Source: Hoeflea algicola (lineage in GTDB: Bacteria > Pseudomonadota > Alphaproteobacteria > Rhizobiales > Rhizobiaceae). From it: a DNA stretch of 64,000 bases. Positions 9,344 through 16,832 of this stretch are shown here, piece after piece (within the stretch, counting starts at the first letter, position 1; each line of letters starts with the position of its first letter). The notes beneath the pieces are model-generated. The model saw nothing but the letters and a program-made list of their open reading frames with translations. It did not search any database and had not been told where the DNA came from. The DNA is taken from NCBI RefSeq assembly GCF_026619415.1, contig NZ_JAOVZR010000001.1, forward strand, positions 4,510,501 through 4,574,500, read 5' to 3'. The position numbers and the translations under genes were made by a program.

Positions 9344-9460
9344 ACATATATGAACCTGATGTGTATCCATGGAAAGACACGGGTCTCATAATAGGACATT
9401 CTTAAGACATCTGTCGCTATTTTGAACCCCTATTCATAAGTGCGGCACAGCTGGCGATCA

Positions 9461-10828
9461 ATGACCCCCGAAGATGAAAACACAGACATATTGTCTCAAA
9501 ACCCGAAAACGATAGCCTATACGGACCCTTTGACCGGTCTGGGCAATCGCCGACGGCTGATGGATAAAATTCGGAAACTTGCGTCGGAACGGGCAGATGA
9601 CCCGGCGCCGTTTACCATCGGCATAGCCAATATTGACGGGTTTAAGCCGATCAATGATCTGTTCGGCCACGCGGCCGGTGACGAGATCCTGTGTCAGGTC
9701 GCGCACAGATTGCGTGCCTGCTTGCCTGATGGCGGTTTTGTCGCCCGCATCGAAAGTGATGAATTCGCCTTTGTCCTGCCGTTGGTGTTTGAAAAGAAAG
9801 GCGCAGAAAAAATCGGCCGGATGTTCAAGGACGTCTTGTCGGCGCCTTACGATCTTGGTGATCGCAACGTCCGCTTGTCGGCGTCATTCGGTTTTGCCGT
9901 CTATCCCTTTGCCGGCGAGCAATTTGCCGAACTGCTCAAGAGCGCCGATACCGCACTCTATCGCTCCAAGCGCCGCGGTCGCGGTCAGATCACCGTCTAC
10001 TCGGAGGAAATTGCTGAGGAAATGCGGCACGGCACCCAGGTCGAGCAAGCCCTGCGGCGTGCAATTATTGCCGATGAGGTCGAGGTGCATTTCCAGCCGA
10101 TCGTCAATCTGGCGGATCGGTCAATCCAGGGTTTCGAAGCGCTGGCCCGCTGGACCGACGGTGAGTTGGGCTTCGTATCACCGAGTCTTTTCATTCCGCT
10201 CGCTGAAGAGCGCGGCTTTATCGACTCCCTGACAGAGACGTTGCTGAAAAAGGCTGCCGAAACCGCCAAGCACTGGCCTTCGGACCTGTTCTTGTCATTC
10301 AACCTGTCCTCGGCGCAACTGACCGATCCGGCGACCGCGTTCAACGTACTGGCAATCATCAACCGTGTTGGCCTCGACCCCCGCAGGCTGGAGCTGGAAA
10401 TCACCGAAACGGCGATGATGAGCGACCCGGAGGTTGCCGCCAAGGTGGTCGATGAACTCCACAGTATCGGCATTCGGGTTTCACTCGACGATTTCGGCAC
10501 CGGTCAGTCGAGTTTGGGGCGGTTGCGCGAATTTGCCTTCAACAAGGTCAAGATTGATCGCAGTTTTATCAGCGAAATCACCATCGACAAATCAGCCGAA
10601 CACATCGTCCGGGCGATTCTGGCGATGTGCGAAGGCCTCAATCTCAAGGTCATCGCCGAAGGTATCGAGACCGAGGAACAGGCCGAGAAGCTCAAGGAGC
10701 TTGGTTGCCGCACCGGTCAGGGCTGGCTCTATGGCAAGGCTGTAGATTCCGCCGCCACCTTCGCTCTGATCGAGGCCCAGCAGAAAGCCAGTGCCGATTC
10801 AGCAAAGCTCTACATCCTCAACCATTGA
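9461..10828 (+). CDS. GGDEF-EAL protein, probable c-di-GMP phosphodiesterase
   Basis: About 455 residues from ATG 9461; a GTG at 9440 would add seven and neither start has a strong ribosome site. The N-terminal GGDEF domain (about 15-180) keeps TDPLTGLGNRRRL and the fold, but its active-site loop reads ARIESDEFAFVL, so the two glycines of GGDEF are replaced and cyclase activity is unlikely. The EAL domain (about 195-440) looks complete: FEALARW, NLSSAQL, ELEITETAMM, LDDFGTGQSSL, KIDRSFI, IAEGIETEEQ. No transmembrane or sensor segment is seen. The predicted role is c-di-GMP hydrolysis, with the degenerate GGDEF domain as a possible GTP-sensing regulator. Confidence 0.88.
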   Translation: MTPEDENTDILSQNPKTIAYTDPLTGLGNRRRLMDKIRKLASERADDPAPFTIGIANIDGFKPINDLFGHAAGDEILCQVAHRLRACLPDGGFVARIESDEFAFVLPLVFEKKGAEKIGRMFKDVLSAPYDLGDRNVRLSASFGFAVYPFAGEQFAELLKSADTALYRSKRRGRGQITVYSEEIAEEMRHGTQVEQALRRAIIADEVEVHFQPIVNLADRSIQGFEALARWTDGELGFVSPSLFIPLAEERGFIDSLTETLLKKAAETAKHWPSDLFLSFNLSSAQLTDPATAFNVLAIINRVGLDPRRLELEITETAMMSDPEVAAKVVDELHSIGIRVSLDDFGTGQSSLGRLREFAFNKVKIDRSFISEITIDKSAEHIVRAILAMCEGLNLKVIAEGIETEEQAEKLKELGCRTGQGWLYGKAVDSAATFALIEAQQKASADSAKLYILNH

Positions 10829-10845
10829 GTGATTGTCGCTTCAAG

Positions 10846-10868
10846 CCGCGGCCAAAGTTCGGTCGCGG
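10846..10868. terminator. Weak hairpin between convergent genes
   Basis: CCGCGGCC (10846-10853) and GGTCGCGG (10861-10868) can form an 8-bp stem with one G-U pair and a 7-base loop. It lies between the ends of the GGDEF-EAL and LysR genes. There is no long U tract on either strand, so its role as a terminator is tentative. Confidence 0.35.
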
Positions 10869-10872
10869 TTGA

Positions 10873-11799
10873 TCAGGCCTCCGATCTGGCCGCGACCCGT
10901 CCTTCTTTTGTCAGCCAGTCGAGCACCTTGGCGGTCTGCGGTGTCAACGCGCGCGCCTTGGGCCAGATGACATGAAACGCAGCACCAGTCTCCAGCGCAT
11001 GTTCGGTAACCGTTTGCAAAAGTCCCGCTGATACCAGCCTTTCGGTCAGATGGCGCCATCCAAGCGCAATTCCCTGGCCCTCCATCACCGCCTGGATCAC
11101 CAGAACATAGTCGTTGATCGCAAGGCCCCGGTTTGCAGTCGATCCGTTGACGCCGGCACTGAGGAACCATTGTTGCCAGTCGCATGCCGAACGGAACGGT
11201 TCCTCAAGGTGGATCAGCCGATGCTGGGTGAGGTGCTCGACGCTTTCGGGCCGCCCGTGTTTCTCGATATAGGCGGCGCTCGCCACCGCTTCGATCACTT
11301 CGGGCGCGATCAGCGCGCTGTCATAATCGGGCCAATCTTCAGGTCGTCCGCCCCGCACGCCGAGTTCGATTGATTCCGTTCGAATGTCCAGATCTCGGTC
11401 GGCGGTTTGGATTCTTAGATCAATATCGGGCAGATCGTCGCGCAGGCGGTGGAGCCGCGGCAGCATCCACAGCGAGGCGAAAGCCGTGGAAGCGGCGAGC
11501 GTCACGCTGGCCGCCCGACCGCGGTCACGGATGTCTTCTGCAGATTTGCGGATGTGACTGAGGCCCAACGAAACATCGGCATGAAAACGCCGCCCCGCCT
11601 CGGTCAGCGAAACCGCCCTGTGTACCCGGTGAAATAGCGCTGCGCCAAGCTGGCTCTCCAGCGCGCGGATGGCGTAGCTTACCGCTGCCTGGGTCATGCC
11701 CAGTTCGCGTGCCGCCCTGGTGAAGCTGGCGTGCCGTCCGGCGGCCTCGAAGACAATCAGATTTCCTGCCGACGGCAACAGTTGGCGAAGGTTACTCAT
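10873..11799 (-). CDS. LysR family regulator, GcvA-like
   Basis: A 308-residue LysR regulator. The winged helix-turn-helix is N-terminal (FEAAGRHASFTRAARELGMTQAAVSYAIRALESQLGAALFHR, about residues 17-60), followed by the coinducer domain (RIQTADRDLDIRTESIELGVRGG...). The PRLHRLRDDLPDIDLRIQT pattern is GcvA-like. It is transcribed divergently from the MttB-family gene with an 87-base gap that contains a LysR-type inverted repeat, so it probably controls the methyltransferase/demethylase operon and itself. The inducer may be the quaternary amine or a breakdown product; this is inferred from position. Confidence 0.88.
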   Translation of the reverse strand: MSNLRQLLPSAGNLIVFEAAGRHASFTRAARELGMTQAAVSYAIRALESQLGAALFHRVHRAVSLTEAGRRFHADVSLGLSHIRKSAEDIRDRGRAASVTLAASTAFASLWMLPRLHRLRDDLPDIDLRIQTADRDLDIRTESIELGVRGGRPEDWPDYDSALIAPEVIEAVASAAYIEKHGRPESVEHLTQHRLIHLEEPFRSACDWQQWFLSAGVNGSTANRGLAINDYVLVIQAVMEGQGIALGWRHLTERLVSAGLLQTVTEHALETGAAFHVIWPKARALTPQTAKVLDWLTKEGRVAARSEA

Positions 11800-11802
11800 A
11801 AG

Positions 11803-11817
11803 TTCAGCTTATCTGAA
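11803..11817. promoter_or_regulatory. Candidate LysR operator between divergent genes
   Basis: TTCAG at 11803-11807 and CTGAA at 11813-11817 form an inverted repeat around CTTAT, giving the T-N11-A pattern of LysR boxes. It lies four bases upstream of the lysR start and about 70 bases before the mttB-like start, which suits autoregulation and activation of the divergent operon. Confidence 0.5.
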
Positions 11818-11886
11818 GGCAAAGAATTTTCCAGCATTACATCTGCCGTTTGTCGCCGTAGACTTTTCTCTTGGGAGGAACGCGAC

Positions 11887-13458
11887 ATGGATCAGGCAGA
11901 TACGGTCGAGCAGGGACTTTCACGAACAAGAAAACGTGAGCGTGGCGGTGGCCGCGATGGACGCCGTGCCGGGCAGGGGACAGCGCCCCCGCATCGCGCA
12001 GCCCCCTACATCATCCGCAATATTCCGACCTACGATGTGATGGGCGAGGAAAACCTGCTCAAGATCGAGGCGACTGCCGATCGGATTCTGGCCGAAGTCG
12101 GGATCGAGTTCCGCGACGATGATGTGGCGCTTTCCCACTGGAAGGCTGCCGGCGCCAATGTCGACGGGTTGTTAGTCAGGTTTGAACCCGGAATGCTGCG
12201 CGAAATCCTCAAATCGGCGCCTGCCAGCTTTACCCAACATGCGCGCAATCCTGCCAACAGCGTCGAGATCGGTGGCAAAAGCGTTGTGTTCGCTCCGGCT
12301 TACGGATCACCCTTCGTGATGGATCAGGACACGGGGCGCCGTTACGGCACAATCGAGGATTTCCGCAATTTCATCAAGCTGGCGCAGTCGAGCCCCTGGC
12401 TACATCATTCCGGCGGCACCATCTGCGAGCCAGTCGATGTGCCGGTCAACAAGCGCCATCTCGACATGGTCTATGCGCATCTGAAGTATTCGGACCGTTG
12501 CTTCATGGGCTCTGTGACCGCCGAAAATCGCGCAAAGGAATCGATCGAAATGGCGCGGATCGTTTTCGGCCGCGATTTCGTTGACCAAAACTGCGTGATC
12601 CTTGGCAATGTCAACGTCAACTCGCCACTGGTCTGGGACGGTACCATGACCAATGCGCTTCGCGCCTATGCGCGTGCCAATCAGGCGGCCATCATCGTGC
12701 CGTTCATCCTCGGCGGGGCGATGGGACCGGTGACCAGTGCCGGCGCGATCGCCCAGGCGCTTGCCGAGACCATGGCGGGATGTGCGCTGACCCAACTCGA
12801 GCGCAAGGGCGCGCCGGTGATTTTTGGCAACTTCCTCTCATCGATGTCGCTGCGGTCGGGCTCTCCGACCTTCGGCACGCCGGAGCCTGCCGTCGGCTCG
12901 ATGGTAATCGGCCAACTGGCCCGCCGGCTCAATCTGCCGCTTCGATGTGCCGGTAATTTCTCCAATTCGAAACTGCCCGACGCGCAGGCAATGAACGAGG
13001 GCACCATGTCGATGCTTTCAGCGGTGCATAGCGGGGCCAACTTCATCCTGCATTCGGCAGGCTTCCTCGATGGGCTGTTGTCGATGTCCTATGAAAAGTT
13101 CGTCATGGACGCCGATTTCTGCGGCGCGCTGCATTCGTACCTGGCTGGCGTGGTGGTCGATGACAATTCGCTCGCTCTCGACGCCTTTCGTGAAGTGGGC
13201 GTCGGCAAGCATTTTCTGGGTTGCGCCCACACCATGGAGAACTACCAGACCGTATTTTGGGATTCGCAGATTGCCGACAACGAGCCCTATGAGAAATGGG
13301 AGGCGGCCGGCCGCACCGATGCGGCCACCCGGGCCAATGCGCGTTGGAAACAGACGCTCGCCGATTATCAGGCCCCGGCAATGGATGAGGCGACAGACGA
13401 GGCGCTGATCGAGTATGTTGAACGCACCAAGGCGGCGCAGACGGATGCATGGTATTGA
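11887..13458 (+). CDS. MttB-family (trimethylamine methyltransferase superfamily) protein, non-pyrrolysine
   Basis: A 523-residue COG5598-type methyltransferase. The ATG at 11887 follows GGGAGGA at good spacing; the open frame extends further upstream without a better start. Recognisable segments include YDVMGEENLLKIEATADRILAEVGIEF, VFAPAYGSPFVMDQDTGRRYGT, SPWLHHSGGTICEP, and the C-terminal LGCAHTMENYQTVFW. There is no in-frame amber codon, so it is of the non-pyrrolysine type. Characterised members demethylate glycine betaine or proline betaine by passing methyl to a corrinoid protein; no corrinoid protein gene is adjacent here. Next to an N-methylproline-demethylase-like gene, a quaternary amine such as proline betaine is a likely substrate. 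Confidence 0.85.
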   Translation: MDQADTVEQGLSRTRKRERGGGRDGRRAGQGTAPPHRAAPYIIRNIPTYDVMGEENLLKIEATADRILAEVGIEFRDDDVALSHWKAAGANVDGLLVRFEPGMLREILKSAPASFTQHARNPANSVEIGGKSVVFAPAYGSPFVMDQDTGRRYGTIEDFRNFIKLAQSSPWLHHSGGTICEPVDVPVNKRHLDMVYAHLKYSDRCFMGSVTAENRAKESIEMARIVFGRDFVDQNCVILGNVNVNSPLVWDGTMTNALRAYARANQAAIIVPFILGGAMGPVTSAGAIAQALAETMAGCALTQLERKGAPVIFGNFLSSMSLRSGSPTFGTPEPAVGSMVIGQLARRLNLPLRCAGNFSNSKLPDAQAMNEGTMSMLSAVHSGANFILHSAGFLDGLLSMSYEKFVMDADFCGALHSYLAGVVVDDNSLALDAFREVGVGKHFLGCAHTMENYQTVFWDSQIADNEPYEKWEAAGRTDAATRANARWKQTLADYQAPAMDEATDEALIEYVERTKAAQTDAWY

Positions 13459-13485
13459 CGTCGCCGTCCCAACCGGAGCCGTTCG

Positions 13486-13926
13486 ATGTTCAGAATTTTT
13501 GCGTGTCTGTCTATGATTGCCTTGTTTACGGCACCCGCCCTTGCCGGCGAGGCAACTGACGCCGTGTCGTTTTTCTACCAGGACCCCGGCGCCGAATACC
13601 TGCCGGAGAACCGCGCCCGTTTTACGGGACCGATGCTCGATTTCCTCAATGACGCCGATGCTGCATGGGAGCGGGACGAGATCAACTGTATCAGTTTTGT
13701 CTTTTCCATCGACGCCCAGGATCTTGATCTGGATGAAATCACCAGAACGCTCAAATATGACGAAGCCGTTGAGGGCGAGAGAGCGGTGGTGACAGCGCAT
13801 TTTGCCAATTTCGGCCAAGCGACAGAGATCGAATGGACCCTTCAACACAGCGGCGCCGGATGGCAGGTGAGCGATATCGCATCCCTGACCAATGACTGGC
13901 GCGTGTCATCCATGAGTTGCGACTGA
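13486..13926 (+). CDS. Small secreted protein, possibly DUF3828-like
   Basis: A 146-residue protein with a clear N-terminal signal peptide (MFRIFACLSMIALFTAPALAG, cleavage likely after ALA near residue 20). The mature part has AVSFFYQDPGAEYLPENRARFTGPMLDFLNDADAAW, a conserved-looking DEINCISF stretch, and a C-terminal WQVSDIASLTNDWRVSSMSCD, with one cysteine in each of the last two segments. The overall pattern is reminiscent of DUF3828-type periplasmic proteins, but I cannot confirm it. The ATG follows GGAG about 10 bases upstream. It lies 27 bases after the mttB-like gene and 62 bases before the demethylase start, so it is probably in the same transcript. Function unknown. Confidence 0.6.
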   Translation: MFRIFACLSMIALFTAPALAGEATDAVSFFYQDPGAEYLPENRARFTGPMLDFLNDADAAWERDEINCISFVFSIDAQDLDLDEITRTLKYDEAVEGERAVVTAHFANFGQATEIEWTLQHSGAGWQVSDIASLTNDWRVSSMSCD

Positions 13927-13988
13927 ATTGAGACTTGCGGGAGGGCGCTTGGCGCCGTTCCCGCGCAGACCCGGAGGAGCCGTCACCG

Positions 13989-16043
13989 ATGGTGCAAATC
14001 AACGACCCGCTGCTGCAGCCCTATACATTGGGCAAGCTGACCCTCAAGAACCGCATCATGACCACCAGCCACGAACCGGCCTATCCGGAAGATGGCATGC
14101 CCAAGGATCGCTATCGCGCCTATCATGTCGAGCGCGCCAGAGCCGGCATTGCGATGACCATGACGGCTGGCTCGGCGGCGGTATCGAAGGACAGTCCGCC
14201 GGTGTTCAACAATGTGTTGGCCTACAAGGATGAAGTTGTCGGCTGGATTAAAAAACTTACCGACGGGTGCCATGAGCACGGCTGCGCGGTGATGATTCAG
14301 CTCACCCATCTGGGCCGCCGAACCCACTGGAACAAGGGCGACTGGTTGCCGGCGCTGTCGACTAGTCATCAGCGCGAGCCGGCTCACCGGGCGTTTCCCA
14401 AGAAAATGGAAGACTGGGACATCGCCCGCATCATTGCTGATTATACAGACGCTGCCGAACGCATGGCAGAAGCCGGCCTCGATGGCATCGAGCTTGAATG
14501 CTACGGCCATCTGATGGATCAGTTCATGTCGCCGCTGACCAATCAACTCGACGCGCCCTATGGTGGCAAGCTTGAAAACCGCGCCCGTTTCGCGCTCGAA
14601 GTGGTTGCCGCAATCAAGGCGCGGGTCGGTGACAAGCTGCTGGTGGGGGTGCGCTACACCGCCGACGAGACCGCCAAGGGCGGCATCGACGAGCAAGAGG
14701 GCGTTGCCATCGGCCATATGTTCAAGGCGTCGGGCCATGTCGATTTTCTCAATGTCGTCCGCGGCCAGATCCACACAGATCCGGCCATGACCGATGTGAT
14801 CCCGGTCCAGGGCATGCGCTCGGCGCCGCATCTTGATTTCGCCGGCCGCATCCGCGCCGAGGTCGGGCTGCCTACTTTTCACGCCGCCCGCATTCCCGAT
14901 GTTGCCACCGCGCGGCATGCAATTGCCAGCGGCAAGCTCGACATGATCGGCATGACCCGGGCACATATGGCCGATCCGCATCTGGTCAGAAAGATCATCG
15001 AGGGCAGGGAGGAAGACATCCGCCCCTGCGTTGGCGCCACCTATTGTCTCGACCGGATCTACCAGGCAGGCGACGCGCTCTGCATCCACAACCCTGCCAC
15101 CGGCCGCGAACTGACAATGCCGCACACGATTGCCGCAGCTGATGTGAAAAAGCGGGTGGTGATTGTTGGTGCCGGGCCGGCAGGGCTCGAGGCGGCGCGC
15201 GTTGCCGCTGAACGCGGGCACCGCGTGACCGTGTTCGAGGCGCAGCCGCACCCGGGCGGGCAGGTCCTGCTCACGGCCCAGAACCAGCGCCGCAAGGAGA
15301 TGATCGGCATCATCGAATGGCGCATGGCGCAATGCGCTGCCCGCGATGTCGAGTTTCGCTTCAATAGCTGGGCCGAGGCACAGGATGTGGTGGCGGAAAA
15401 TCCCGATGTGGTGATCATCGCCACCGGCGGTCTGCCACATACCGAGGTGCTGGAAGCGGGCAACGAACTGGTGGTCTCGAGCTGGGACCTGATTTCCGGC
15501 GATGTCAAACCCGGCAAGTCCGTGCTGGTCTATGATGACGCCGGCGATCATGCCGGACTGCAAGCCGCCGAAGTGGCGGCAATGGCTGGCGCCAGTGTCG
15601 AGATCATGACACCCGACCGGAGTTTTGCACCCGACGTGATGGCAATGAACCTGGTGCCCTATATGCGCGCACTGCAGGACAAGGACGTGATCTTTACCGT
15701 CACTTACCGTCTCAACGCGGTGGAACGCGATGGTAACCGCCTCAAGGCGACGATTGGCAGCGATTACATGCCGCTGAATAAGCAGCGCCATTTCGACCAG
15801 ATCGTCATCAACCACGGCACACTGCCGCTAGATGAACTCTATTTCGATCTCAAACCGCTGTCTTCAAACCGCGGCCAAGTCGACTATGAGGCCTTCATCG
15901 CCGGCAAGCCGCAAGCAATTGGTAGTGGTCCGGCAGATGACGTGGCTGAAAACTTCCAACTGTTCCGCATCGGTGACGCGGTGGCGGCCAGAAACACCCA
16001 CGCCGCTATCTATGATGCGCTCAGATTGATGAAGGATATCTGA
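13989..16043 (+). CDS. N-methylproline demethylase-like NADH:flavin oxidoreductase
   Basis: A 684-residue protein of the trimethylamine-dehydrogenase class. The N-terminal old-yellow-enzyme barrel (about 1-360) has LTLKNRIMTTSHEPAYPEDG, VMIQLTHLGRR and DAPYGGKLENRARF. A cysteine segment near residue 345 precedes the C-terminal pyridine-nucleotide/FAD domain (VVIVGAGPAGLEAARVAAERGH near 381). Close relatives in rhizobia (StcD) act in stachydrine use as N-methylproline demethylases. The ATG at 13989 follows GGAGGAG; an upstream in-frame start at 13935 would add 18 unlikely residues. The iron-sulfur motif reads C-x5-C-x11-C: the position of a usual second cysteine is Ala. It is the third gene of the operon that begins with the MttB-family gene. 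Confidence 0.82.
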   Translation: MVQINDPLLQPYTLGKLTLKNRIMTTSHEPAYPEDGMPKDRYRAYHVERARAGIAMTMTAGSAAVSKDSPPVFNNVLAYKDEVVGWIKKLTDGCHEHGCAVMIQLTHLGRRTHWNKGDWLPALSTSHQREPAHRAFPKKMEDWDIARIIADYTDAAERMAEAGLDGIELECYGHLMDQFMSPLTNQLDAPYGGKLENRARFALEVVAAIKARVGDKLLVGVRYTADETAKGGIDEQEGVAIGHMFKASGHVDFLNVVRGQIHTDPAMTDVIPVQGMRSAPHLDFAGRIRAEVGLPTFHAARIPDVATARHAIASGKLDMIGMTRAHMADPHLVRKIIEGREEDIRPCVGATYCLDRIYQAGDALCIHNPATGRELTMPHTIAAADVKKRVVIVGAGPAGLEAARVAAERGHRVTVFEAQPHPGGQVLLTAQNQRRKEMIGIIEWRMAQCAARDVEFRFNSWAEAQDVVAENPDVVIIATGGLPHTEVLEAGNELVVSSWDLISGDVKPGKSVLVYDDAGDHAGLQAAEVAAMAGASVEIMTPDRSFAPDVMAMNLVPYMRALQDKDVIFTVTYRLNAVERDGNRLKATIGSDYMPLNKQRHFDQIVINHGTLPLDELYFDLKPLSSNRGQVDYEAFIAGKPQAIGSGPADDVAENFQLFRIGDAVAARNTHAAIYDALRLMKDI

Positions 16044-16074
16044 GGGGGGGCGTCGAACGAAACGACTCCCGTCG

Positions 16075-16106
16075 TAACGTATTGCGTTATGTAACGGGAG
16101 GCGTTA
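16075..16106. promoter_or_regulatory. Tandem palindromic operator of the HigBA module
   Basis: Two copies of TAACG-N5-CGTTA stand at 16075-16089 and 16092-16106, separated by TG. The inner halves also make CGTTA-TG-TAACG. The second copy covers the GGGAGG that precedes the toxin start at 16117. Such a site is what a HigA dimer would bind to repress its own operon. The symmetry is read directly; the binding protein is inferred. Confidence 0.7.
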
Positions 16107-16116
16107 TGGTGACGGT

Positions 16117-16401
16117 ATGATCCAAAGCTTTGGTGACGACCGAACGGAACTCATCTGGTCGGGTAAAAGAAGCCGTAACCTGCCACCCGACATCCAGTCC
16201 GTGGCATTGAGGAAGCTCCGTCTGCTCAACCAAGCACGGGTTTTGCAGGACTTGCGAATTCCGCCAGGTAATAGACTTGAAGCTCTGAAAGGATCGCGCA
16301 AGGGTCAGTACAGCATACGGATCAACAGCCAGTGGAGAATTTGTTTTCGTTGGGAAGAAGGAGGACCAAGGAATGTCCGAATCATTGACTATCATGACTG
16401 A
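16117..16401 (+). CDS. higB: HigB/RelE-superfamily toxin
   Basis: A 94-residue basic protein typical of HigB toxins: MIQSFGDDRTELIWSGKRSR, then LRKLRLLNQARVLQDLRIPPGNRLEALKGSRKGQYSIRINSQWRICFRWEEG and IIDYHD at the end. The family cleaves mRNA at the ribosome. The SIRINSQWRICFRW strand and terminal DYH are hallmark positions. It overlaps the antitoxin gene by 29 bases, with the toxin gene first, as usual for higBA. The start ATG lies 15 bases after GGGAGG, a long spacing that may keep toxin synthesis low. A tandem operator precedes it. Confidence 0.9.
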   Translation: MIQSFGDDRTELIWSGKRSRNLPPDIQSVALRKLRLLNQARVLQDLRIPPGNRLEALKGSRKGQYSIRINSQWRICFRWEEGGPRNVRIIDYHD

Positions 16402-16687
16402 TATGTTGCCCAACCCGCATCCCGGTGAAATTTTGCTTGAGGACTTTCTCAGGCCGATGGATTTGAGCCAGAATGCGCTTGCTCGCGCGGTTCGCGTTCC
16501 GCCGCGGCGGATCAATGAAATAGTGCTCGGCAAGCGTGCCGTGACCGCTGATACCGATCTGAGGCTTGCCCGCTATTTCGGTCTGTCCGAAGGCTTCTTC
16601 CTGGGATTGCAGAGCGACTTCGATCTCATGGAACGTCGTCGCGCTATTGGCAGCGATTTGGACTCGATCAAACCAAGGGCGGCGTAA
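16373..16687 (+). CDS. higA: HigA-type antitoxin, XRE family
   Basis: A 104-residue antitoxin with a helix-turn-helix at about 27-80 (LEDFLRPMDLSQNALARAVRVPPRRINEIVLGKRAVTADTDLRLARYFGLSEGFFLGLQ), typical of HigA. It neutralises HigB and represses the operon through the repeats upstream. The ATG at 16373 is supported by AAGGAGG eight bases upstream and lies within the toxin gene; an in-frame ATG at 16394 is also possible. A 145-base gap without further genes follows. Confidence 0.92.
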   Translation: MSESLTIMTDMLPNPHPGEILLEDFLRPMDLSQNALARAVRVPPRRINEIVLGKRAVTADTDLRLARYFGLSEGFFLGLQSDFDLMERRRAIGSDLDSIKPRAA

Positions 16688-16832
16688 GTGTTCGTGCCCG
16701 ATGACGCCATCCTAACTGTCCGTATCCGTCAGAGCCACGAAAACTGGATCGTGTCGGGGTGAGAAGCCACGCCGCTGGCAACTGATCCGATTCAATAGCC
16801 AGCGATCAAGTTCCCGAGCTCGGGATACCGGT

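Noticed and set aside
13983..15815. A 610-codon minus-strand frame opposite the flavoenzyme gene
   Set aside because: A codon-bias shadow of the sense gene; no recognisable motif and His/Gly-rich composition.
16813..16824. Palindrome CCCGAGCTCGGG after the beta-galactosidase stop
   Set aside because: No loop for a hairpin and no promoter nearby; a 12-bp GC-rich palindrome can occur by chance.
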